Assembly: GCF_003185915.1 (NCBI RefSeq)
Contig: NZ_QHLZ01000009.1
Location: forward strand, 62,001 to 126,000
DNA length: 64,000 bases
Source of the DNA: Arthrobacter psychrochitiniphilus
GTDB taxonomy: Bacteria > Actinomycetota > Actinomycetes > Actinomycetales > Micrococcaceae
Reading direction: 5' to 3'
The position numbers were made by a program, and so were the translations under genes. The notes beneath the pieces are model-generated. The model was not told the origin of the DNA. It saw only the letters and a list, made by a program, of their open reading frames with translations, and made no database searches. Of the stretch, positions 45,201 through 52,494 are shown in pieces (the first letter of the stretch is position 1; every line of letters starts with the position of its first letter).

Positions 45201-47901
45201 CAGGTTCGTAGTATGGGTTGGCAATGGGCGGGTATTTGGCGTCTTTGGCCGGTGGCCAGAACCACGGTCCGTAGAACCAGCGGCCGAATGCGCTCATGCC
45301 GCTGGCGTCGCCGGGATTCTGGGCGGGCATGTAGACGTGCGGCTGCCAGAGGTTGCCTTCGCCTCCCCACTTGCTCTTATCCCATGTGGGGTCCAGCTGG
45401 GCCATCCTTGTTGCGCTGGGCACAAAGGTCTTGTCCTGGATGGTCAGTGGGATCCCCATTCCGAGCCCTTCAAGAGCTCCTCCGGGGGCCATCAGCTTTT
45501 GCTCGGCGTCGTCAGTGATCATGTAGCCTGCTTCTTCACCGGCGTACACGTTCAAGCGGGTGATGCCCCACGCATGGTCGTGGTAGAACATCATTCGGGC
45601 GCTCTGCTGATTGGTGTAGAAGAACGTTTCGGCACCGGGCCCGGGGTCCGGCATGTCCGGGACGTTGCTGACGCTGACGCCCTTGGGATACGCGGTGTTC
45701 TCACCGGTTGGGGTGACCCACTGGTGCGGTGTGCCGTCGCTGATCCACGGGGTAATGCCTCCGTGCAGGTGCAAGGTGGCACGGTTTTCAGAGAAACACG
45801 TGTCCGGTTTCGGCGTCTCCCCGCACATGGGATTGCGTACACCGTCCAGAACGCTTTGCTCGTCTGCCGCCATGTCTTCGGGAACCTTGGTGACGGGGTT
45901 GAGAGTCATCATCTTGGGGCCCGCACCTGCACCCATCACCGAGGTGTCGACCGGCAGGAACAGATCGCCGCCTTTACCGGTGGGGAGGAGATTACGGAAC
46001 AGAACACGGACGGGCTTGTTCTTCGTGGCGAGTATGGTTGGGCCGAGGTAATGCGGGTTGTCCACGCCGTTGAAGCTGATGGGGCTGTCGGGGAGAGCCG
46101 GGTCAATGTTGGCGTTGCCGAGGGTTACGTTCTTACCCGGGACAACGCTGGTTGAGAGCTGGACATAACCGCGAAGAAGGGTGGCCGGCAGATCACGGTG
46201 GAACTTCATCCGGTACTGCACCACTGCTATTTCGTAATAGTCCGTGCCTGGGTAGGTGGTGGTGTCGGGCACTGCGACCGGAATGTACTGACCTAGGTCG
46301 TTGGCATTTGCCTCGCCTTGGCCTGGCAGTGTGTCCACGAACTTCTTGATTCCGGGGGTGAGGTACCCGGCGCCGGGTGTGGTTACAACGATCTCGGTGA
46401 CTGAGCCCTTGACAGCAACTTTGGCTGTTCCGCTGGCGCCCTTGTCGGCAACGCCCACGGTGTCTGCAATGGTCACGGTCGGCGCTGAGAGGTAGCCTGC
46501 ACCACCGGAGGTCATGTCGATCCGGGTGACGCCAATGGTGGCCACAACCGTGGCCCGCGTTGTGGGTTCGGTCTTACTGGCATCCGTGACGGTTACCGTT
46601 GGAGCCGCGGTGTAGCCACTGCCGGCGACGGCTATTTCAACGCCGGTGACTACGCCATTGGCGTCCATGGTTGCGCTGGCAGTTGCCTGCACGCCGTCGG
46701 ACAGGTCAGGCTTGGAGATGTTTACCAACGGCTGGGCTGCATAGCCCTTGCCTCCGTCGGTCAGTTTCAAGTCATCAACTGTACCGCTGGCCAGCGCCGT
46801 TGCCTCCGAGCCGGGAGCAGGGTCGCCGCCTGTCAGAGTCACTGTGGGTGCGGTGAAGCCGTAACCCGTCTCGTTGACGTCTATGCCGGTGATGACGCCG
46901 GTGGCGATCTTCGCGGTGGCCTTAGCCACTGTGGTGGGGGTGACTCCGGCAGTCGTGATTGTCACCGCGGGCGGAACCGCGTAGCCGGCGCCTGGGCTGG
47001 TTACGCTCACACCTGAGATGGCTCCGGTCTTCGGGTCCACCGAGGCCGTTGCCTCGGCCCCCGTTCCCGGGTCGGTGATGGTCGGTGTGACATCAGCACC
47101 AAAGGAATAAGTGCGGTCGTGGGAGAAGTCCGGATAGTTCGTAGCTCCCAGCTTGATCGCCGAGTCCTTGGCCGGGGGAACGTTGGCGGCCATCGTCGTA
47201 TCGCCGCTTGCTGGCGTGCTCAAGGTGTCACCGTTGGCGGGAGCTCCGGTGTCCACCGGAATCCCCTGCCCGTAAAAGCCGATCACGTCGTTTTTCTGTA
47301 CAGTCACAGCTGGCACGGAGTAGGTTGTGACCTCTCCGGTGGTCACGGCTGGTACCGGAACCTGCAGCTGGTCGCTGGCGTATACAACTGTGTATTCTCC
47401 CGCAGTGCCGGTAGGTCGCAGCACCAAGGCGTGGAACAGGTTGCCAGCTGAGGTGGTTGGACTCCCGCCAGCATTGCCCTGGTTCCAGCTCTGGAAGTCG
47501 TGGAGAGTGCCAGCGGGCAGTTTCGTATGGTCAAGGACCACCAGTACCGGGCCTAGTGTGCCAGTTGGCTTAGCGTAGTCGGTGGCGTAACTACGCTCGG
47601 TCAGCGGGTTGCCATACAGGACCGGGGTGGGGGTTCCGACGCCGATGCTCACCATTGCGTCTGCCAGAGTTTGCGGGCTGTTTGCCCAGTTAGGGTAGGG
47701 CCCGAAGTAGTGCGGCACTTTCGTCGAATCGGTGGCGCTCGAGGGGACCGCGGCCTCCGCAGCAACGGGACCGGAGAAATTGTTCAGTCCTCCCAGCGGT
47801 CCCATGCTGCCGGCCAGCAGAGCGAACGTCAAAATGACGGCCGGTCTGCGCAATCGGCGCCTCGGGGCCCGGTGGAAGGGGTGGTGGACGGGTGTTTGCA
47901 T
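42277..47901 (-). CDS. Giant secreted multicopper oxidase with GxGY repeats and Ig-like domains
   Basis: This 1,874-residue protein has an Arg-rich n-region and hydrophobic signal (about 10-50). Residues about 275-515 hold six degenerate repeats of the form GxGY-x4-PxVTI (SPGAGYAVPPAVTI, AGSGYTAAPTVTV and others). The oxidase core spans about 520-1,440, with all four copper motifs: HLHGG (about 710), YHDHAWG (about 775), HPLHFHLND (about 1,312) and WHCHILSHEEMDMM (about 1,430). An FN3-like segment (about 1,460-1,555) and three Ig-like domains of about 100 residues, each with AVTG in the second strand and a TWTF or SWSF end, finish the protein. It lacks an LPXTG anchor. Size and layout recall manganese-oxidising MofA-like oxidases, but the substrate is unknown. 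The ATG at 47,899-47,901 follows AGGGGA. Confidence 0.88.
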   Translation of the reverse strand: MQTPVHHPFHRAPRRRLRRPAVILTFALLAGSMGPLGGLNNFSGPVAAEAAVPSSATDSTKVPHYFGPYPNWANSPQTLADAMVSIGVGTPTPVLYGNPLTERSYATDYAKPTGTLGPVLVVLDHTKLPAGTLHDFQSWNQGNAGGSPTTSAGNLFHALVLRPTGTAGEYTVVYASDQLQVPVPAVTTGEVTTYSVPAVTVQKNDVIGFYGQGIPVDTGAPANGDTLSTPASGDTTMAANVPPAKDSAIKLGATNYPDFSHDRTYSFGADVTPTITDPGTGAEATASVDPKTGAISGVSVTSPGAGYAVPPAVTITTAGVTPTTVAKATAKIATGVITGIDVNETGYGFTAPTVTLTGGDPAPGSEATALASGTVDDLKLTDGGKGYAAQPLVNISKPDLSDGVQATASATMDANGVVTGVEIAVAGSGYTAAPTVTVTDASKTEPTTRATVVATIGVTRIDMTSGGAGYLSAPTVTIADTVGVADKGASGTAKVAVKGSVTEIVVTTPGAGYLTPGIKKFVDTLPGQGEANANDLGQYIPVAVPDTTTYPGTDYYEIAVVQYRMKFHRDLPATLLRGYVQLSTSVVPGKNVTLGNANIDPALPDSPISFNGVDNPHYLGPTILATKNKPVRVLFRNLLPTGKGGDLFLPVDTSVMGAGAGPKMMTLNPVTKVPEDMAADEQSVLDGVRNPMCGETPKPDTCFSENRATLHLHGGITPWISDGTPHQWVTPTGENTAYPKGVSVSNVPDMPDPGPGAETFFYTNQQSARMMFYHDHAWGITRLNVYAGEEAGYMITDDAEQKLMAPGGALEGLGMGIPLTIQDKTFVPSATRMAQLDPTWDKSKWGGEGNLWQPHVYMPAQNPGDASGMSAFGRWFYGPWFWPPAKDAKYPPIANPYYEPDCDTNVADFCEPALIPSTPNNSVGMEAFHDTPVVNGTAYPTTTMDPKSYRFRILNGSDDRFWNLSWYVADPATGTEVALKASELSLAQTDPVVMPTPDTAKSPKGPDWIQIGNEGGFLPTPAVVPAHETTFITDATRFDVGNVDQHSLLLAPAERADVIVDFSAYRGKTLILYNDAPAAFPGRIPGYDYYTGAPDMFPAGAPSTLPGYGPDTRSVMQVKVSNAAPALAFDRPNTTADQMGKLMAAFDHHTDAAGKPAGVFESSQNPVVVGQAAYNQAYGSTFVGSGYCNAAVNPAAKCDGFARIAEQGGEQFKFDTLAGPQLSVPIQGKSVHDEMNAANFDEWGRMSGNIGLEAPGATPLLQNIILYPYVNPATELLDGTKGINSLKVAPISTNADGTQIWKITHNGVDTHPLHFHLNDVQLLNRVTWDNIIIPPEPGEIGWKDTVRVSPLEDTIVAVRPILPKLPFAIPDSNRPLNPMMPLGAKGSITGVNGYEAGFNNTDTNGNPIDPITNVMTNFGWEYVWHCHILSHEEMDMMRPIAVSTPRTLADASVLSFTRAANEVLLSWTDGTPVSITDPTTWGNAKNEIGYKIERAPLTNGTAGTYAQIAATLANVTTYTDKTAGTGEYAYRVTAWNAAGNTVSVPVLTATTVVTVPKVTSQNPAAGATSVANNVRPTVTFNEAVTGVSNSTFLLKQGTTAIAASVSYNAATRTATLTPTSALATDKPYTLSLTTAIKSVSGGSLAATSWTFITGPAPTVTSTNPAAGATGVGLGTATKRTPLSATFSEAVTGLPTTAASTPNFTLKLGTATIASKVSYNATTRVATLTPDAPLVSDKTYTLSLSNAVKDVAGNPLTAKTWTFITGPAPTVTNRTPAVNATRVSRTANITATFSEAVTGLPATAAANGNFTIKRSSNGAVFPSVVSYSGTTRVATLNPTGTLLANTKYTLTLGNGIKDAAGNLLAPVTWSFTTGN

Positions 47902-47942
47902 GATGATTCCCCTAACAAACGGAGCACGGGATTCCGGGCTAT

Positions 47943-48000
47943 ATGTGACGAGTCTCATCCAGCACGCGTCAGAAGGGGCTGTTTATGACACAAGTGTCAT
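47943..48000. promoter_or_regulatory. Palindromic operator candidates upstream of the giant oxidase
   Basis: ATGACAC-AA-GTGTCAT (47,985-48,000) is a perfect 7-2-7 palindrome 84 bases upstream of the oxidase start. A looser relative, ATGTGAC-GA-GTCTCAT, lies at 47,943-47,958, 42 bases (four helical turns) away. The pair looks like binding sites for a dimeric regulator. Which one is unknown. Confidence 0.5.
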
Positions 48001-48104
48001 CTAGGCACGCGCTCTACCCAATAATGTCTACACAATCGATGCCGTACTGGGGTTCAGGCCCCGTTAGCCAAAGTTGCACGCAACAGTACTGAATAAGGAG
48101 CTCG

Positions 48105-48197
48105 ATGATTGCTTTTTTCAGGGATACAGCTAATGGTTCTGCCATGCCGACCAAGTCTGCGACCGTTTTTATGGAGGAAAAAGTTAGGGCTGGCTAA
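48105..48197 (+). CDS. Possible 30-residue small protein
   Basis: An ATG with AAGGAG four bases upstream opens a 30-codon frame (MIAFFRDTANGSAMPTKSAT and ten more, ending EEKVRAG). The ribosome site is better than that of many annotated genes here. No family is recognised and there is no second line of evidence, so it could be a leader peptide, a remnant or chance. Confidence 0.3.
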   Translation: MIAFFRDTANGSAMPTKSATVFMEEKVRAG

Positions 48198-48402
48198 GGG
48201 TCTTCTTAGGTGGACAGCCATGAGCGTGCCCCGGTTATCTAAGAACTTGGCGCGGTGCGACGGACTCCCACAACCGCCGTCCCAGATCCGCATCATGGGA
48301 TGGCAGAACTGCTCATTTTGTTCCTTGTCACCGTCCCAGGACGGAGGATAATTGAGATTAGAGGTTATTCCACTGCTTCCATGCATCGGGCAGAGGACAT
48401 AA

Positions 48403-49470
48403 ATGAGCGTTGGGGCTGACGGTGGTGGGAAGGTCACCATGCTGTGGAGGGCGAGCACTCGGGAGTTGTCATTGGGTGGGGTGGCCGTTGCCCTGCTGTT
48501 GATCAGTGCGTGCAGCGCTCCCCCTCAAGCTCCCGCGCCGTCGCTGCCCTCTTCCGTTGCGATATCCACGGCAACGGTAACCTCCGCTGCCGCCCCCGGG
48601 CCATCCAACTCCACGCCATCCAACTCCGGGCCATCCAACTCCGCGCCATCCACCCCCGGGCCATCCGCGAGCACCGTCGGTGCCAGCGGCGATGAGCCTG
48701 AGAGAGGCAGCGGGGCGAACAACGGCAGCTCACTCGCCTGGGTGCCTCCGGGTCCAGTTGACCCCACCGATCCCCCGCAAGCTCAGTGGTATGTGTTGCT
48801 GCAGAACAAGGACTGTGCCGGCTTGGACATGGCCGTCAGCCCACGCAAGGCCAGTAGTGCTGATGGATTCGCCCTGTGGAGTGCCGTGAGCTCAATCTGC
48901 CGTGCCGTCGAGCAAGGCGACGCCTCCGGATGGAGGGACGCTGCAACTAGGCTGTCCGCATTGATCCAGCCTGGCCCTGAACGGTGCCTGGACAGGACAG
49001 CCTACAACCTTGTGGCATCATTTCTCGCCGCGCACGCCCAAAACCCCACAGAATCTCCGCCGCCATGGAATGGGTCCAGCACAGCGTGCCCGTTGGGCTT
49101 AGCCGGGCTGGATGCCCTCGACGGCCAAGGACCCACGGGCAGGCCCTCGAGTGGACTCGCTGGCGGCCGGTTCCAGCTGGCCGGGCGCTTTGTGGACGTA
49201 GTCACGGTGATGGTTGGCGGTCAGCCGGTGGGGGTCGAGGCAGACCCTGCACGGCCGGGACGCTGGATGGTGGTGATTCCCCCGGCCGCCGTGGCAGGCC
49301 AGGTCCAGGTGACGGCCGCCGGTTCTGGCGGACCGATCCCCGGCTCTCTGACATTCACATACCTCCGGGATCCGGAGGCAACCACCGCGCCTGAGCCACC
49401 ACGTGGCAGTTCCACCACCACGCCAAACATTGCCAGCAGTACCCCGCAGACATCAAAAGGCAGTGGCTGA
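48403..49470 (+). CDS. Proline/serine-rich lipoprotein of unknown function
   Basis: The 355-residue protein has a lipoprotein signal (LLISAC, Cys 37 from the first ATG). A low-complexity Pro/Ser/Asn linker made by four 15-bp repeats follows (residues about 67-86). A helical domain with four cysteines comes next (CAGLDMA, CRAVEQG, CLDRTAYN, CPLGLAG, about 138-230). A beta-rich IPT/TIG-like segment near 250-325 ends in TYLRDPEA, and the tail is Ser/Thr-rich. Two starts are possible: ATG 48,403 (AGAGGA upstream) and ATG 48,439 (GGGAAGG upstream); the second gives a more usual signal length. It is a surface protein divergent from the giant oxidase, with which it may share control. No function is recognised. 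Confidence 0.8.
   Translation: MSVGADGGGKVTMLWRASTRELSLGGVAVALLLISACSAPPQAPAPSLPSSVAISTATVTSAAAPGPSNSTPSNSGPSNSAPSTPGPSASTVGASGDEPERGSGANNGSSLAWVPPGPVDPTDPPQAQWYVLLQNKDCAGLDMAVSPRKASSADGFALWSAVSSICRAVEQGDASGWRDAATRLSALIQPGPERCLDRTAYNLVASFLAAHAQNPTESPPPWNGSSTACPLGLAGLDALDGQGPTGRPSSGLAGGRFQLAGRFVDVVTVMVGGQPVGVEADPARPGRWMVVIPPAAVAGQVQVTAAGSGGPIPGSLTFTYLRDPEATTAPEPPRGSSTTTPNIASSTPQTSKGSG
48601..48660. repeat. Four 15-bp tandem repeats in the lipoprotein linker
   Basis: Four consecutive 15-base units of the form CCATCCAACTCCNNG occupy 48,601-48,660 and encode PSNST, PSNSG, PSNSA and PSTPG. The first three differ at only two positions; the fourth is more diverged. Length changes would be in frame. 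Confidence 0.9.
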
Positions 49471-49493
49471 CGGGTGCCAACCGAAGTGAAAGC

Positions 49494-50459
49494 TCAGGCC
49501 ATGGGGCCGGGCGACGGCGCAGGACCCGACGGTCCGGGAGTTCCACTGAGCAACCTAGTGAGCTCAGGGGCGTCACCGCCACTGCCGTGGATGGCGGTCT
49601 GCAGGTACTGAGCAAGCGCACCCATTTCCTCCGATGAGCCCCGGGTGGGGCCTGCGAACCACAATTCCCCCCTCGGGCTAGCCAATACCCGCCTCCAGTA
49701 GGCAACAGCGAACGCCGCCGGCAAACGCAGGTAGAGGGCCCGCAGATTAGCCGGGACCTGCGTGTTTCCGCTAGCCTGCAGGGCCCGGAAAGCCTGAGCT
49801 GTGGCATGCACCATCAAGCGCAGAGTTTCCCTGTCGGCAGCCAACCGGGGCGCATCAGTGCCGAACTTGTACAGTGCGTAGGCCATGGGGACAATGAAGG
49901 CGGCGTGAGCCAGAAGCCAGCCGGGCATATCGGTGGCGATCGCGGCCGGAAAACCGGCTTCTTCCATCACTTTTTTCAGGCCCAGCGTGCGCTGCGAAAT
50001 AGCGCCGCCCGGCTCAGCCAGCATTGTCTTTTGCTGTTTGATCAGGACATATCGGGTTATTGCCCCGTCTTGGACGCCGCCAGCGGCCGGGAAGCCCAGC
50101 AAGACACGGCCGCCCAGTGCCTGGACAAGCTGGCCTTCGAGCCCAGCGGTGTTACCCATAAACAACACGTCGGATCCGTCGTCCATGATGCCCAGCACCG
50201 GCAAGGCGCTTGTGAGCTGCCCTGCCCGGACAGCGACCACTACGACGTCGTACCTGTCTTCCACGCCAAGCGCACCTATTGCCCTGATTGGCAATGCGAT
50301 TTGCTCCCGTGACTCAGAGTCAGCCACAACCAGCCCTGCATCTTGGAGCTGAGCCAGTCTCTGGCCGCGGGCCAGCATCACCACCTCGTGTCCGGCGCCC
50401 ATCAGCTTTGCCGCGTATACACTGCCGATCACTCCGGCTCCCAGCACGAGAATCCTCAT
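49494..50459 (-). CDS. Ketopantoate reductase (ApbA/PanE) family oxidoreductase
   Basis: The 321-residue protein has the N-terminal NADP-binding motif GAGVIGSVYAAKLMGAG (residues about 7-23), MGNTAGLEGQL near residue 100 and a helical C-terminal domain, as in ApbA/PanE. PanE reduces ketopantoate in pantothenate synthesis, but many paralogues act on other substrates. The C-terminal domain here has GWLLAHAAFIVPMAYALYK in place of the Lys/Asn/Ser set of true PanE, so I name only the family. A Pro/Gly/Ser tail follows the fold. It converges on the lipoprotein gene with 23 bases between stops and stands alone on its strand. Confidence 0.78.
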   Translation of the reverse strand: MRILVLGAGVIGSVYAAKLMGAGHEVVMLARGQRLAQLQDAGLVVADSESREQIALPIRAIGALGVEDRYDVVVVAVRAGQLTSALPVLGIMDDGSDVLFMGNTAGLEGQLVQALGGRVLLGFPAAGGVQDGAITRYVLIKQQKTMLAEPGGAISQRTLGLKKVMEEAGFPAAIATDMPGWLLAHAAFIVPMAYALYKFGTDAPRLAADRETLRLMVHATAQAFRALQASGNTQVPANLRALYLRLPAAFAVAYWRRVLASPRGELWFAGPTRGSSEEMGALAQYLQTAIHGSGGDAPELTRLLSGTPGPSGPAPSPGPMA

Positions 50460-51287
50460 GAGCTGTCCCTTTCCTCAAGCGACACTGTCAAAACCACAGG
50501 CGGCCCGCCTCCCGGCGTCGTTTCCCCAGCCAAACCCCGCAGGGCCCACAAGCTTAAGGTGTTAATTGCCACAGTATGCCTGCCGGGCGCGGAGTTCCAC
50601 CATCAATTCCGGCCCAATCGACGCTCAATAGTGTCTTCCAGGAACCCGCGTACCCACTTCGCGTGCACTTTGGAACCTCGTGGTGGTTCTCAGTCCTTTG
50701 GGCTGGTTTCTAGCGTTGCTGCTGCGGCATGCACACCCATTCCTCTAAGCTCTGTCGCCCCCGAGCAACTGACATTGGTCAGATCGTCGACGCCGGTTGT
50801 CCTGGCGCGCCCGGGGTCCTTTTCGGTGGCATGAATAAGGCCGAGACACACGCCGCGGTGGAACTTATCGAAGCCGCCAATCCGGAACTGGTGCGCGCCG
50901 CGGTCCAGACGCGGATGAAGAGTGCCTTACCTGAAAATAGCAAGCTCAAACCCACAACACGTAGACGCCCAGTCCCCATTGGCTTCTATGAGCCGCCAAT
51001 CGAACGCGGCATTCCTTGCGATGGTCGGCCAAGGACCGGTTCCGCTTACCTGCGAGCGCTACCGCACCGGCATCCAACGGGAACCGGCACGTGCGGCAGC
51101 CCGGCGTCGAGCTTCATGTTCTTGACAAGCTGGGGGCGGGGCATCCTGGGCGGGCGCCGAATCCGGACCAATATGACCAAAAGTCCCCTTGTGGTTACCA
51201 ATACGACCAAAAGATTGATGGCGGGCCCGAACGAACGGAACATGAAAATAGAACCGCAAAGTGTTCCAGATCACAAGGGAGTGAATC
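50460..51287. other. Interval upstream of the uptake operon
   Basis: No intact gene. Around 50,780-50,940 the plus strand encodes a coding-like stretch (GAPGVLFGGMNKAETHAAVEL, then IEAANPELVRAAVQTRMK) that fades into non-coding sequence and looks like a gene fragment of unknown family. The two direct repeats at 51,167 lie at the right end. Confidence 0.5.
51167..51213 (+). promoter_or_regulatory. Two 17-bp direct repeats upstream of the uptake operon
   Basis: ACCAATAYGACCAAAAG occurs at 51,167-51,183 and 51,197-51,213, one base different and exactly 30 bp apart (about three helical turns), ending 74 bases before the binding-protein start. Direct repeats on one helix face are the usual target of response regulators. 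The CitB/DcuR-type regulator of this operon is the natural candidate. Confidence 0.65.
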
Positions 51288-52454
51288 ATGTTCCGTTCTT
51301 CACCGCTCAATTCAGGGTCCGTCAGCCGCCGCCAGGCACTGGGTTTCGGCGTCCTCGGCGCAGCTACCCTCGCAGCAGCGCTAACCGGATGCGGCAGCAC
51401 CAACGCCGACAAGCCGGCCGCCAACGCCGTCCCCGAAGGCTTCCCCAGCTACTATCCCGCCGACTACTCGAAGATCGTGGACGCGTCGAAGGCCGAAGGT
51501 GGCAAGCTCACCATCTACTCCAACACCGATCAGGAAAACTGGGCACCCATCCTGCGGGATTTCAAGGCCAAGTACCCGTGGACGCAGGTCTCCGCCGACA
51601 ACCTGGACAGCGACGAGGTGTTCCAGCGCCAGTTGAGCGAGATGGCGACGGGCAAGGCACCCGCGGACATGCTGGTCTCCAACGCCGTCCAGGCATGGGC
51701 CAGCTATGGAGAGAAGTCGGACACCCTGATGGAGTACGACTCCCCCGAAACCAAGCAGCTTCCGGACTACGCACAGCTAATGCCGAACGTTTGGGCCATG
51801 TCATTGGACCCGGTGGGCATCGCTTACAACACCGCGCTCATGAAGGAGGCACCCACCAGTATTGCGGGCCTGGCCAAAACTGTCACCGCGGATGCGGCCG
51901 GCTACAAGAACAAGATCACCACGCGCGATGTGAAGGGTGCATGGGGCTTCACCGTCTCGCATGCCTTCGCCGAGGGAAGCTCCGACGCATGGACAGGTCT
52001 GGACGAGATTCTGCCCTCCGCCCGGCCGGAATCATCCTCCGGAACCCAGAAGGAAAAGATTCTATCCGGCGAATACGTGGCCGGGTTCTTCATCAGCTCC
52101 GCCGTGGGTTACCCCGCGGAAAAAGCCAGCGGCGGGCTGGTCAAGTTTGTTCTGCCCACCGACGGGACGGTGGTGCTGGGCCGCGGCATCGGCATCACCC
52201 CGAAGGCCCCCCACCCGGCCACGGCCAAGCTGTTCTTGGACTTTGTGCTTTCCGAGACCGGCCAGAACGCCGTTGCCGAAGGAGGGCTCAGCTCCTACCG
52301 CGACAACGTGGAACTCAGCGAGGGCCGCCACACGTACCAGGAAGTGGAAAAGCTGGCCGGTAAGGACGGCATCATCCGCGTCCCCTACACCATGGTGCCT
52401 GATGCCGAAGTCACAGCCTTTGTTTCCAAGTGGAACGCGCAGCTGGGCAGCTGA
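51288..52454 (+). CDS. ABC transporter substrate-binding lipoprotein (Fbp-like)
   Basis: The 388-residue protein has a Tat-type signal (SRRQALGFGV) with lipobox LTGC (Cys 35) and the type 2 periplasmic-binding fold seen in the FbpA/AfuA family (LTIYSNTDQENWAPILRDF in part, PADMLVSNAVQAW, DPVGIAYNTALM). The adjacent tyrosine pair that binds iron in FbpA is not visible; the matching region reads AGFFISSAVGYP. So an organic anion, phosphonate or sugar phosphate is a better guess than ferric ion. The start has AAGGGAG six bases upstream. It is the first gene of the operon and its presumed ligand may also be what the CitA-type sensor detects. Confidence 0.85.
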   Translation: MFRSSPLNSGSVSRRQALGFGVLGAATLAAALTGCGSTNADKPAANAVPEGFPSYYPADYSKIVDASKAEGGKLTIYSNTDQENWAPILRDFKAKYPWTQVSADNLDSDEVFQRQLSEMATGKAPADMLVSNAVQAWASYGEKSDTLMEYDSPETKQLPDYAQLMPNVWAMSLDPVGIAYNTALMKEAPTSIAGLAKTVTADAAGYKNKITTRDVKGAWGFTVSHAFAEGSSDAWTGLDEILPSARPESSSGTQKEKILSGEYVAGFFISSAVGYPAEKASGGLVKFVLPTDGTVVLGRGIGITPKAPHPATAKLFLDFVLSETGQNAVAEGGLSSYRDNVELSEGRHTYQEVEKLAGKDGIIRVPYTMVPDAEVTAFVSKWNAQLGS

Positions 52455-52494
52455 CACCCTCCGAGATCTCTCCAGCGACCAGGCAGGCCAAGCA

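Larger units (their letters stand above)
47902..48402. other. Regulatory interval upstream of the giant oxidase
   Basis: This divergent region contains the palindrome at 47,985-48,000 and a small plus-strand frame at 48,105. The remaining sequence shows no gene. The promoters for the oxidase (minus) and the lipoprotein at 48,403 (plus) should lie here. Confidence 0.6.

Noticed and set aside
48054..48458. Minus-strand frame of 134 codons upstream of the giant oxidase
   Set aside because: No motif and it overlaps a region expected to hold promoters.
48601..48660. Short regular repeats that could suggest a CRISPR array
   Set aside because: Units are 15 bp, contiguous without spacers and inside a coding frame; they are a protein linker repeat.
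50729..52363. Open frame of 544 codons covering the binding-protein region
   Set aside because: It is a shifted frame of the binding-protein gene, Arg/Gly/Pro-rich as expected of a high-GC shadow; the other frame has signal, fold and ribosome site.
51288..52454. Calling the operon a ferric iron transporter
   Set aside because: The overall family is Fbp-like, but the binding protein lacks the adjacent tyrosines and the operon carries a citrate/dicarboxylate-type sensor.
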